Of a stretch of 64,000 nt of DNA, positions 11,581 through 21,631 are shown piece by piece (the stretch's first letter is position 1; each line of letters opens with the position of its first letter). The stretch is from contig CM041465.1 in assembly GCA_023213395.1 (NCBI GenBank), positions 243,915,741-243,979,740 on the forward strand. The letters are read 5' to 3'. The DNA comes from Cycas panzhihuaensis (taxonomy: Eukaryota; Cycadophyta). A program made the position numbers and the translations under genes. The notes under the pieces are model-generated. The model was not told the origin of the DNA and ran no database searches. It saw only the letters and a list, made by a program, of their open reading frames with translations.

Positions 11581-12259
11581 GCATTAAACTTGATTAGAAT
11601 GAAGTTTAGAATCCATCTGCTAGCCCTCCTTATGTTAATAGAAGGTCACATGAAGCATCCATATGACTATTTTCTAGCCTATGAAAGGGGCTAAATCCTA
11701 GTTTATTTAAGTTTCTTTTTTAAAAAAGGTATTTATCTTTTTTCATCAATATCTTGAGTTGTAAGAGTCTATTTTCCAAACTATCTAAATTGTTGGAATC
11801 TTAACTTAAAAATGGTCATTTTGATATATGATTTGATATGCTTTAATGTTCTTTTCAAAGAGAAATTTTAGTTCAAAATTGAACCTTTGTACTAGACTTT
11901 TACATGGTAACTAGACAAAATTTTCTTCTACATCTTCTACACCATCTTTCTTCTTATTTCTTAACCTTAGGGAAATTGAATTTTAAATCATAGAAGACTA
12001 TTACAAAGAATTTCTTTAGAATTTATTATAATTTATATATTAAGTCTTATACAGGACTAGGAGATAGAAGGAGGTCCTAAGCTTGAGGGACAAAAGATGC
12101 AAGTTAATATCCTTAGGTGATATCATCTATTTGCTTGCTCATGTCTATGGTTGGTTGATTTTCATTTACAAGATAACATCCACTTCAACTTTTCTAATCT
12201 TGGTGATTCCCAAGTTGAATAGGGAAATCCAACCTTATTTATTTTCTTATAAAATGTGA

Positions 12260-12483
12260 AATATTATTTATCAAGGATATGATACTATATTGACTACTAA
12301 TGAACTTAAAAAGAAGGACAAAGAAGCACTCTCTATTCTATTTTCTACTATGGATGAATCATTACTTCTTATAATTTATCATGCTGATACTTCCAAAGAA
12401 ACATGGCATATTTTAAAATGTATCTTTGAACTAGATATTAAAGCTTCCAATAAGAATTTAAGGGGGAGTTTCAGGAGGTTTTA
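12260..12483 (+). pseudogene. Gag (UBN2-like) fragment of C1
   Basis: An open stretch from 12290 reads TTNELKKKDKEALSILFSTM followed by a helix and the KETWHILKCIFELD segment. The spacing of an Ala/Trp helix (A-x-E-x-W-x-x-L) fits the copia gag core. The preceding QGYDTI (from 12270) corresponds to NGYDIP in C2. Cut by a stop at 12482. Confidence 0.6.
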
Positions 12484-12683
12484 AGTATATTTTAGGAATG
12501 TTCAAGTTGATTCTTAAACATTTAATTCTCAAGAAAGATGATCAAGACACAAGTAATTAAGATTCTCAAGTAAATACAGAAGTTCATGTTAAGAAGGAAT
12601 GTCAACAACATGTTAAGATAGTGTGTTAAGAACATATTGAGAAGGTATGTCAAGAACATGATACAAATTTATGTTAAGAGAAC

Positions 12684-13277
12684 ATGGTTGAAAGCATTAT
12701 TGATGAATCTACTATTGAATATGAGAAGACTACTATTGAATTTAATGAGACTACTATTATTGAGTATGCTAAGTGTGATGAACCTATCATTGTTATTGAT
12801 GATTGTGATTAAGCAATTCAAGATGTTAAAGTTTCTTCACTCATTTCTATAGATATTTTGGTTATTTCAAAGGAGATTATATTTGAAGTTGAAGATGAAT
12901 AAAATTTACTTATATCTATTTATGTCACTAATGATTCAAATTCAAGTGAAGATTGTGCTTCAAATATTGATTTAAATTTGAGTACATAAGTTTTAAAATA
13001 TGATTCTAGTTATTTATATAATAAGAAGGATTTGCAAGTTCATGAAGATAAATAGATTATGATTAAGCTTAATCCAAGAGATATTCTTGATCTGAATTTT
13101 GATAAGAGAATGACAAGATCTCAAGTGATTCAAAATGATAATCCTAGAGTGAAATATAAAGAAACTCAAGCAAAATTTTGTGAAATAGTTAATCTGAGAG
13201 AGATACTACAAGATCTACATCAAAATCATAATGACTTACAAAGATTTAATATGATAATAAAATTACTATACATATGA
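12684..13277 (+). pseudogene. Acidic Ile/Thr/Glu-rich reading frame of C1
   Basis: One frame from the ATG at 12684 to 13277, broken by four stops. It is dominated by Asp, Glu, Ile, Thr and Ser, with repeated I-x-E-x-T-T-I like units (ESTIEYEKTTIEFNETTI) and then VIDDCD and SIDILVISKEI. The last part (13059-13277) is open and becomes basic/polar (KRMTRSQVIQNDNPRVKYKE). C2 has a clear homologue at 19378-20010, so this was a real coding region of the family. No known domain recognised. It probably belongs to the gag C-terminal extension; gag is in a different frame here because of an intervening break. Confidence 0.55.
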
Positions 13278-13451
13278 TGAACAACTCAATTTTACACAGA
13301 ATAGTGAAGCATATCAAGATTAAGAATCATTACTATATTTAAGAGTTGATACAACTAAGTTCTAAATGTCATTTTCAAGACATCTCTAAGGATCAAGCAT
13401 TACAAAATCAAAGCAACATCTATGTTCCTATATGCCCATTATGGGGAGGTT

Positions 13452-13713
13452 TGTTAAAATAGCTTAATTCATGCTTCATGAAGTAAGGTTATAATACACA
13501 TTTTTGTAGATAATTTTATTATATTATTTGTATTTTATGGTGGGTCTCATACATAGCCAAGTTATGTGTTATAAATACGCATTTAATGTATCATATTATA
13601 ATAACAATTATTCTTATGGTCTTAATCCAAGTTAAGGTACCATTATGATCCTAGTGCTCATTGTTTCTTTTAATTTGTGTATTATTATTTTCTATTAATT
13701 TTATTTTTCTATA
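13452..13713 (+). repeat. LTR of family C (C1, 3' LTR)
   Basis: 262 bp beginning TGTTAAAATAGCTT and ending TTCTATA; homologous to 16083-16381 and 20185-20445. It contains a TATAAATAC box at 13570-13578. A purine tract lies just upstream, which makes it the 3' LTR of C1. Confidence 0.8.
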
Positions 13714-13725
13714 TGGTATTAAAGC
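13714..13725 (+). other. Primer-binding-site-like sequence after the C1 LTR
   Basis: TGGTATTAAAGC sits directly against the right edge of the C1 LTR. A primer binding site normally follows a 5' LTR, so this LTR may have served two element bodies. See findings. Confidence 0.55.
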
Positions 13726-14149
13726 ACTTTTTCATTTTTAACAGTAATGAGTGACTAAATACATATGTTTTTTATGTGCTTCCTTTATTATGACTTAGAT
13801 CCACTAATAGGTCTATGAAGGCACTTTATTTCTTATGATAGGCTACAATGATAATAATGTTTTTATGATTTGTAACTTCCACATTCTCTATTAACTACCA
13901 CAACTTGCCTCTAGCTATTGGCTTCCATAGGCTACTAAATAACACATGTATCTGATATGTGCTATCAACTTATTACTTTGTGAAAGGGCTTTGGTTTGAT
14001 ATTAATACACATCTTTCAAATAAATTTCTTATCCATATTTATTAAAAGAGACCTATCTTACAATAGTTCAATAGTCATGATCACTATCAAGCAACCTTCA
14101 ACATTTATTATATATCACCCAATAATTGCTAAATAAGTATATCTATGAT
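13726..14149. other. Unassigned stretch
   Basis: AT-rich; stops in all frames; nothing recognised. Confidence 0.4.
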
Positions 14150-14680
14150 ACATATTAATTTAGACTTGACTGCAACCAAATGGAATCTCCTATCTGAAAA
14201 GTCTACACAAATGATGATTGGGTAGGTTTCCAAGACATATGTCATTCAACATTAGGATACTATTTTAATATAGACTTAGCTATAATCTTCTAAAGTTATA
14301 AGAAATAGCTTAATATTACTCTCTCCTCCACTAAAGTTAAATATAAAGTAGTTATCCATGCCACCATGAAGTTGATTTAGCTTAGAAAGATTATTGTTGA
14401 GCTTAGACTTTAATAGACTTTAGCTACCATTCTCTATTGTGATAACCAAAGTATATTGAAGATGACAAAGAATCCTATTTTCCATGCTAGAATCAAGCAC
14501 ATAGAGGTCCACCATCACTTCATCTATGAACAGATTTAAAACAGAGAAGTTGACCTTATCTACGGACCAACTAAGGAGCAGGTTACATATATCTTCAATA
14601 AAGAACTTGGCAGATCAAAGTTTGAAAGGTCCAAGCATGACCTTAGCATCAAATGCAACAAAGTTATCATTAAGGGAGGG
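14150..14680 (+). pseudogene. Copia RNase H remnant, older relative of G
   Basis: On the plus strand the frame reads DDWVGFQDICHSTLGYYF, then TLSSTKVKYKVVIHATMKLI, YCDNQSILKMTKNPIFHARI, KHIEVHHHFIYE and finally the tail with IFNKELGRSKFE. This is the C-terminal copia RNase H region and is closely similar in wording to G1/G2. A purine tract AAGGGAGGG ends it at 14680. Upstream domains are absent. The ATG-initiated open stretch 14526-14972 that overlaps it is out of frame and spurious. Confidence 0.75.
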
Positions 14681-15070
14681 TTTTAGAACATGTAATGACA
14701 CCTTCATTATAAAATTTATGTATTATATCTTTGTATTCTATGTATCATTAGGGAACCCATTTGTAAATTATGATGTAATTGATAAATTGGATAGATTTGC
14801 CCATTTTGTTGATATATCAGCCAATAATATTATTGTATTTTTGGATTTATATAATTATAAATTAAGCTACAACCCTATGCTTTATACATTGATTCAATTT
14901 CCATATGGAAGCTCTACCAAAATTACAAATGAATGCTTAACCAATTTAACAATTATATTATTCTATAATTAGTTTGCATATTTGTATTGTGTTATTTTAA
15001 TTCCACTTTTTATTTTTATGTGAATACATATTCATTTGATCCTGTTAATAAATTTGGTATTTTAAAGTTT
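14681..15070 (+). repeat. Diverged 3' LTR of the G-related remnant
   Basis: Begins TTTTAGAACATGTAATG right after the purine tract, comparable to the TGTTAAAACATTACAAT start of the G LTR. Several blocks align in order with the G LTR (a CCAATAATATT block, GCTTTATACATTGATT, AGCTCTACC, and CTGTTAATAAATTTGGTATTTT near the end). The right edge is approximate. Confidence 0.5.
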
Positions 15071-15714
15071 AAAAAATGAGAAAATATATGGTAGAAATAA
15101 AAGCTTTGATATATTAAGATGATGTATTTTTTGGCCTATTTTTAGAGCATATGGCTAGCCAAAAGAAAATTTTATATAGCTTCTTCTTAAGGTCATAAAA
15201 ATGTTTTTTTTAGGAAGTTATCTTATGAAAAGAATTGAGAAGACCAGTTACTCATGTAAGCCTAATCACCTTGCAAAGACAACAAATCTATTATCAAAGA
15301 AAAGGAAAAAATGATGATAAAAAAAGAAAAAAAAGAATTTTAGTGGCTACTAGAATGTATTTTATAATAACTTCAAAAAAGAAGAAGGAAAACCATATAA
15401 GGTGTATTTTTACATAAGGAAAATAAAACTATTTTGTCTGCTATTATGCCCTTCAGAATATGCTACAGAAGGGTTGCTTACACTCTGCTCTAAAAAGAAA
15501 GAGAAATGCATTCTGTCTTATGAAGTATATTTATAGTTGTATATATTTAGCCTTCTAGTTTAAAGATGTAAGCTAACAAATAGCGGTTTACAAATACAAT
15601 TTGCTTTAAAAAAAAGGAAGAAAATTATGTTATAGGATCTATAGAGAATGTTTATTTTTAATATGTATAGCTACAACAATAACAATAAAAAAATAAAAAA
15701 TATATCTATCTATT

Positions 15715-15759
<45 letters not shown>

Positions 15760-16077
15760 ATATATAGTATTGCCTATAGAGAAATATGAGGAATATGGAG
15801 CAGGACAAATTCATATGAAAAATATTAAAAAGGCCTAAGAGAGGGCATAGATATTAAAACCTATGTGATAGTCTTTTCACCTAATAAGGCAAAGGAATTT
15901 GATAGAAATGTGAGTTAAAGAATAATCTATAGGAAGAAGATAGTCCACCATAATGAAAAGTTAATGAAGAGTAGAGCAAAACCTAATGAAAGGGAAACCT
16001 GACACATTAGAGAGGCTCACAAGAATACAGAGAAAAATCTATAAATCCAAACATGGAGGGTTGCCACAATCTATTGT
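15071..16077. other. Unassigned AT-rich stretch with a TA microsatellite
   Basis: No coding region or element edge recognised. A pure (TA)n run occupies about 15718-15753. The rest is A-rich with short homopolymers. Confidence 0.45.
15718..15753. repeat. (TA)n microsatellite
   Basis: About 18 uninterrupted TA units. Confidence 0.9.
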
Positions 16078-16082
16078 ATAAT
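16078..16082. other. Target-site duplication of C2, left
   Basis: ATAAT, identical to 20446-20450. Confidence 0.65.
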
Positions 16083-16381
16083 TGTTAGAATATCTTGGTT
16101 CATTCTTCACTAGGCATAATAGTAATGTACATTTATATAATTAAATTTATTATGGTGTTGGAATTTGTGGTGGGTCCCACGCATAATGAAGTTGTGTACT
16201 ATAAATACACAATCAATGTATCATATGAATCAATTGAGGTAATAATGATATCACGGTATTAATCAAAGTTAAGGTACCAAAGTTAAGATATTAATCAAAG
16301 TTAAGGGTACTATTGTAATCCTAGTGTTTATCTCTTTTCATTTTTGTTAATATTATTTTCTACCAATTTTATTTTTCTTCA
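16083..16381 (+). repeat. 5' LTR of C2
   Basis: 299 bp, TGTTAGAATATCTTGG to TTTTTCTTCA, with a TATAAATAC box at 16200-16208. Homologous to 20185-20445 and 13452-13713. Confidence 0.82.
16200..16208 (+). promoter_or_regulatory. TATA box in the C2 5' LTR
   Basis: TATAAATAC, conserved in all three family C LTRs (13570-13578 and 20303-20311), although surrounding sequence has diverged. Confidence 0.55.
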
Positions 16382-16393
16382 TGGTATTTAAGC
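16382..16393 (+). other. Primer binding site of C2
   Basis: TGGTATTTAAGC directly after the 5' LTR; two bases from the plant initiator tRNA-Met site. Confidence 0.7.
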
Positions 16394-17727
16394 TAAGGTT
16401 AAGCAAGGTTTTTTCATTAGAAGGATTTAATCTATTATAGGTTTATTATCATTGAGGTGTTAGAGGTTGTGCTGGTATTATTAAAGGTGATTTTATTTGT
16501 AAGTTTGTTTGGTGAAACCCTAGTTTAGTTGACATGTGAGGAGGTGGCTTCATAAAGCTAATTGCCAGTTTATCTTAGTGAAATCCTAAGTCTATTATTG
16601 TTGTAAGTTATGCCATTTTCCACTGAGGGTTAATTCTACTAATTTGCCAGTTGAGAGTTTGATGTTTATGAAACATATTTGTGAGGGCAAAAATTTTGTA
16701 TTTGGATAGTTGTAGTTTGTGGTTTTATTTTAGCACCTTTGCTTTGTCTATTGTGTAGCATCTATAACTATTACGTGTTATTATGTTCATGGCTTATGTG
16801 AGGGGCATACTTGATTTGTTCATTTTATTCTATTCAAAGGCCCATTTGAAAATTTATTCAATTTGTAGCTATTCTATTTGTGTGTTGTGTATTGTTATTG
16901 ATTATATAATTGTGGCATCCTCTTATATGGTATTTGTATCAATTGATCATCTATGCAAGAGTTTACCCTATCATTGCTCATGTTGTTCAAGAATTTGTTT
17001 GAAGATCCATTCAAATCTATTAGAAGCTTGTTTATAATTTATGGAAATATTGAGGTAAAACCCTAAGTTTATTGTTTGTCATACTTATTACGAAAAGAAG
17101 ATGTCTTATTGATCTATTACAATCCTATTGGTGCCCCATTATTTTACTAGTGGATCACCCGTAGCCATGGAGATTGTGTCTTGTAACTACTATTGAATAT
17201 CATACCTACCTTTATGACTTCACGTCCTCCGTTGGTGTATGTACACTATTATGGAACTATGGTAAAGAGTTGATCATTTGTACTTATTTGGTGCTATGGT
17301 CTTGTGAGTGTTTTTGTGCTTATTGCTCAATGTAATGTTGTGCTACAAAAATCCCAATATAGACATATAAGAGTGCATTATTTGTAAGATTACAGATGTA
17401 CCTGTTACATTCCATTTATTTGTACTCCACCATTTAGTGCCCTATGTTGTTGTCAATATTATTAAAAGTAGTATTATGAGCTCAATTTTAGGAGGAGAAT
17501 ATAAGAAGCTTTAGGAGATCAATAAATCACAATGGAGTTTGAATTTGTAAAATTTGTTTGAATTCATGAAATTTCTAATCACTACAAGCATCATAGTTTC
17601 CTTTAACACAGAGGTTTATTTTTTTAACATAAGGTTATTATTTTCAAAGGTTTTATCAAACTAAATTAGATTGTAATTCAGTTTGAGTTTATTAGGCCCC
17701 TCCATTGTAAACAAAAGTTCATATGAA
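16394..17727 (+). other. Leader of C2, part 1
   Basis: Non-coding as far as I can see; the open stretch 16783-17037 has no recognisable similarity and no counterpart in C1. The leader resumes after the solo LTR at 18356-18960. Confidence 0.5.
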
Positions 17728-17732
17728 AACCC

Positions 17733-18350
17733 TAGTAGATAATGTGATAACAATGGTTTGCAGGCTAAAATTTTGACAGGTTGGCAGTGTGGTTTCCTCT
17801 CTAAACCTTCCTCAGGGGGTTCTTAGGGGGCCAGGAGCCTCCCTTGGCTAGCGGTGTGTGGGAGCCCTTGACCCAAAAAACTAGCACTAGAAAGTATATT
17901 AAATTATAAAGAGAATCAGGGTCGTTCATTCAAAATACCCTAGATTCTACATTCGAGATTTGTGCCTTGTATGACTCTCTCATGTACCCTAATTTAGGGT
18001 ATTTTTCATCATGTTGATGGTGTTCAATGTATTGTATGTACTATGAGGAGTTGGGCAGTTGGTTGTTGTTAATGTGAGCACTCTACTATAGATTGTATAT
18101 ATTTTCTCCATTCTTTGACAATAAATATAGATACCTTTCCTGTGTGGATGTTTTCCTAGCACACTACTAGGGTTTTACCATGTTATATCACGTGTATATG
18201 TGATGATTAGATTTCTTGTTTCTTTTATTATATTATCCCTTGTTTAAGAACTTACATGTTAAATTTTCATTTCAATTCCTATAATTAGTTGCAAGAATAG
18301 TTTAGATCTTGGTGGCAGTTTCAAGTTATTAGGACCTTGTCTTCTCAACA
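17733..18350 (+). repeat. Solo LTR of family F inserted in C2
   Basis: 618 bp, collinear with the LTRs of element F (52496-53131 and 57179-57839), including the G-rich CTTCCTCAGGGGGTTC block and the terminal CTTCTCAACA. It is flanked by AACCC at 17728-17732 and 18351-18355, with C2 leader on both sides, so it is what remains after recombination between the two LTRs of a complete F insertion. Confidence 0.9.
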
Positions 18351-18355
18351 AACCC

Positions 18356-18960
18356 CATATGGCTAATGATTAAAGGTTTAAGGGGATAAAATCCTAAACT
18401 TTACTTTTTTTATTTTTAATTTATTTTTCCATAAAAAGATACCTCTGTATTTTCCTTAATACCTTGAGTTCTAGGAGTCCATTTTTAGAACTATCTAAAC
18501 CATTGGAATTTTGACTCAGAGATGATCATTTTGGTATATGATTTGATATTTTTTATACTATTTTAATAGAAAAAAATAGTCTAAAATTGAGTCTTTATTC
18601 TAGATTTCTATGTGGTAACTGGATAAAATATTCTTTCATATGTTGTATATTATCCTCTTGCCTATTTCTTGACCTTAGGGCAACTAAATCTTGAACCCTA
18701 GAAGGCTATTATAAAGTATTTTTAAATAAATTTATTATAATTTATATATTAGATGCTATAAAGAGCTAGGAGGTAGAAGTAGGTCCTAAAACCAAGAATA
18801 GGGTTGTTATCATCTTACTAACAAATTTGTGTGATTGTGTGGTCCATCTTATATGTATTTGAGGTGAAGTTTTACACTTTTGGTTGTTTATTGGATCAAT
18901 AAGAAGGTCCTAAATTTGAGAAGATAGACATATAGGTTGATATATGATACATTCTTGAGT
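18356..18960 (+). other. Leader of C2, part 2
   Basis: Collinear with C1 11660-12200; no coding sequence recognised. Confidence 0.5.
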
Positions 18961-18984
18961 AGTTCACACTTACAATCATGAAGG

Positions 18985-19350
18985 ATAATGTTGTAGTCAT
19001 TTGTATATGAGACAAATGAACATTACTTAAAGGATATGCTCCTACTGATACCTATGTGTAATAGAGTAAACTACTTCTTTTGGATAATTAGAATGAGATT
19101 TTATTGATAAGAAAAGGTTTATGAAAAATTATTACTAATGGATATGATATTCCTAATGATGAAGAAGAGAGGAAAAAACTTAAGAAGAAACAAAAAAAAG
19201 TAATTATCTTAATTCTTACTGTATTAAATAAAGTTGATTTTTCTCCAACATGTCATTTTATTATTACTAAAGTTCATTATGCTAGTACTACTAAGGAAGC
19301 TTAGAATTTTTTAAAGGATATATTTAAAAAGACTCTTGAAGAGATATGAT
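18985..19350 (+). pseudogene. Gag (UBN2-like) fragment of C2
   Basis: Reads ITNGYDIPNDEEERKKLKKK (about 19130-19190), a hydrophobic helix, then ASTTKEA and NFLKDIFKKTLEE near 19280-19345. The NGY-x-x-P and the charged helix followed by a Trp-containing helix are the copia gag core; the Trp codon in the KEA-W position is now TAG. N-terminal part (from about 18985) is badly decayed. Confidence 0.6.
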
Positions 19351-19377
19351 AGGTTGTTGAAAAGAAAACAAGATTAT

Positions 19378-20010
19378 TGATGATTGTAATATAGGTAAAA
19401 AGAATGAAAAAAGTACTATTGATATTGATAAAAAGGAATGTTAAGATATTGATGAAGAAAGTATGGATATTGATGAAACTTCTATTGAATGTAAAGAGAC
19501 TACAGTTAAATAAATGATTGAATCTGATAAGACTATTGATGAAACTACTAAATATGTTAAGATTGATAAACTAATTACTAAATGTAAAGAATCCAATGAT
19601 GAGTATGATCAAACAATCAAAGTTTCTTTAGATGTTCTTATTTCAAAGGATATTAAATATAAATCTAATAGTCCTATTGAAGATGAGTTTGGTGATTTAC
19701 TTCTATCTATCGATTAAAGTTTAGGTGATCTTCATATTTTAAGTTTGAAGAATTTACATGTCGATGAAGATTCTACTCCAAAATTTGAAGAAATTATTAT
19801 TAGATATGTTAATCAAGAAGAAGAATTCATATAGGATATTGATGTTTATTTTACAAATAATTCTAATAACAAATAGGTTGCATTTGAAGATGTGTTTGAA
19901 GACATGTTTGGTGCAAAATTTGAAGATGTTATTGGTATCTATGAAGATGGTTACTTATAGGATCCACATCAAAATTAAATTAGACCAACTATAATGAAGA
20001 ATAAACATTT
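19378..20010 (+). pseudogene. Acidic reading frame of C2
   Basis: A single frame with scattered stops; its open core is 19514-19717. It is rich in Asp, Glu, Ile, Ser and Thr (DIDEESMDIDETSIE, then ESDKTIDETTKYV). The NDEYDQTIKVSLDVLISKDI segment matches VIDDCD...SIDILVISKEI of C1. Downstream it keeps the frame through FEDVFEDMFGAKFEDVIGIYE near 19880-19940. No domain recognised. It ends close to the 3' LTR. It could be the gag C-terminus of a non-autonomous family or an accessory protein. Confidence 0.5.
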
Positions 20011-20184
20011 ACATACTAGAATAAAGAATATCAAGTTTAAGGATTATTACTTTTTAGAGTTACTATAACAAAGACATCATTACAAGATTAAAGCTAAAAG
20101 CCAAGTTGAAGTCATCACTTTCAAAACATTTCCAAGGATAAGACATCATAAATTTAAATGACCAAAATATGCATTATGAGGAAG

Positions 20185-20445
20185 TGTTAGAATAGCTTGG
20201 TTCATACTTCATGAGGTATAATAATAATGCACATTTGTGTCATTAACTTTATTATGATGTTGATATTTTATAATGGGTCTCATGCATAGACAAGTTGTGT
20301 ATTATAAATACACACTCAATATATCATATAAATCAATTGAGGTAACAATGTTCTCATGATGTTAATCAAAGTTAAGGTGCCTTAAGGGTACTGTTACAAT
20401 CCTAGTATTTGTCTCTTTTCATTTTTGTAGTTTTATTATTCTTTA
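20185..20445 (+). repeat. 3' LTR of C2
   Basis: 261 bp, TGTTAGAATAGCTTGG to TTATTCTTTA. Relative to the 5' LTR it lacks about 20 bp near the end; with that gap the termini align and the adjacent ATAAT matches the left target-site duplication. Confidence 0.75.
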
Positions 20446-20450
20446 ATAAT
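20446..20450. other. Target-site duplication of C2, right
   Basis: ATAAT, identical to 16078-16082. Confidence 0.65.
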
Positions 20451-20786
20451 TCCATAGACACAAGTAAAGAATACATAGATTAGACAAGGGCGATACATGT
20501 GCTAAAAGTTAAAATGGTAACATTTTAGAATACCAAATGCATAAAGTAAAAGTTTTAGCATAAAGATGAGCAGAGATATAAACACAATGTACAGGTCCAA
20601 TGACACCATAGGCAAATAAACTAATATCCACAGTAATAGGTCCATGATCAAAATGATAATAGACATAGATAGATAAGAAGTTAATCTTGTTATAAAGACT
20701 TTAAATAAATCCAAGTGTTGAGTTTGAGCAAGTCCAAAATAGGGCACACTGCATAGTAAATGAAGTGCAAGATAATGAAGATGGCT
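20451..20786. other. Unassigned stretch between C2 and duplicated block
   Basis: A 96-codon open stretch on the minus strand (20502-20792) is hydrophobic and has no recognisable family. It is likely chance in AT-rich DNA. This segment may be the left continuation of the duplicated block, because element D interrupts the other copy exactly here. Confidence 0.4.
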
Positions 20787-21244
20787 TGTCACCTAAGCCA
20801 TCAAAATCACTCATCATGATATCATTAATCCCCATGATGAAAATGATAAAGGAAAAAAAAAAAAAAACTAGTAAATTTGATCCTAGGATATTATTTTTTT
20901 AAGAAGTCGAAGAAGATATTTAAGCATATTTAATAACTATTTAAAATCCATAAATCCTCATTACCTTAAGTCCCATGGTCATATGAAGTTACCACATAAC
21001 CTCTAACCTACTGTGAGAGGGCCTTCTTTTTAGTGATTTTCATTTTGTAAGTATCTAGCTATATGTTTTCTTGAATATTTTAAGCATATGAAGTCCAATT
21101 TCATATTTGCAAGTTACATCAAGAAGTTAATCCAACCTCCTTCATCAGGACAGATCATATCAAGTCTTTTAAAACTAATTACTTATAAAAAAATTAGCTC
21201 AAAGTGAAGTGAAATTTTAAAATGAGTACCATTTAGATAGTTCT

Positions 21245-21631
21245 TATTAAATACTTTAGGATCTATAATATCATGTGATCTAATGAAAATATTAAGAAAA
21301 TTAACAGTAATATGTAATAAAAATAAGTAAAATAAATCAAAAAATTCAAATGGATAAAGTATGGGTGGATTTGTTATCATGTAGAGCTCTATTTGGTAGA
21401 GCTTTTGTATTAATCACACTTCGACATATAATTCAGTGGTATGGAGCTTAATCTATAGGCAACCTACCAATAATTTAAGAAATAGAATTGGTTGACTAAG
21501 CGACAAATGATGCAGACCTGACTAGTTTATATAATGACATTAAATTACAATAAGGGTCACCTTAATATTATAATATGTATATAAGAAATATATATTTATA
21601 TAAAATGAAGTCGATATTGTAATGTTTTAAC
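21245..21631 (-). repeat. 3' LTR of G2
   Basis: About 387 bp; the terminal ACA of the G1 copy has been altered to AAC followed by the CTCTCTC purine-tract complement, so the right edge is approximate. Confidence 0.85.

Larger units (their letters stand above)
11580..13713 (+). mobile_element. 5'-truncated gag-only copia-like element C1
   Basis: From about 11640 the sequence is collinear with element C2 (18356-20445): shared leader (for example the ATCTTGAGTTGTAAGAGTC block near 11750 against 18465), then a gag segment, an acidic segment, a purine tract ATGGGGAGG and an LTR at 13452. No protease, integrase or reverse transcriptase occurs between gag and the 3' LTR. The 5' LTR is missing or unrecognisable. 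Confidence 0.7.
16083..20445 (+). mobile_element. Full-length gag-only copia-like element C2
   Basis: 5' LTR 16083-16381, primer binding site 16382-16393, a leader of about 2 kb interrupted by a solo LTR (17733-18350), a gag segment, an acidic reading frame, a purine tract (ATGAGGAAG, 20176-20184) and a 3' LTR 20185-20445, flanked by ATAAT. Without the solo LTR it is about 3.7 kb. No protease, integrase, reverse transcriptase or RNase H is present, so it depended on another element for mobility. Confidence 0.75.

Noticed and set aside
14526-14972. 148-codon open frame
   Set aside because: It crosses from the RNase H remnant into the LTR in a frame different from the RNase H one.
20502-20792. 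96-codon hydrophobic frame on the minus strand
   Set aside because: No similarity recognised; hydrophobic frames are common by chance in AT-rich DNA.
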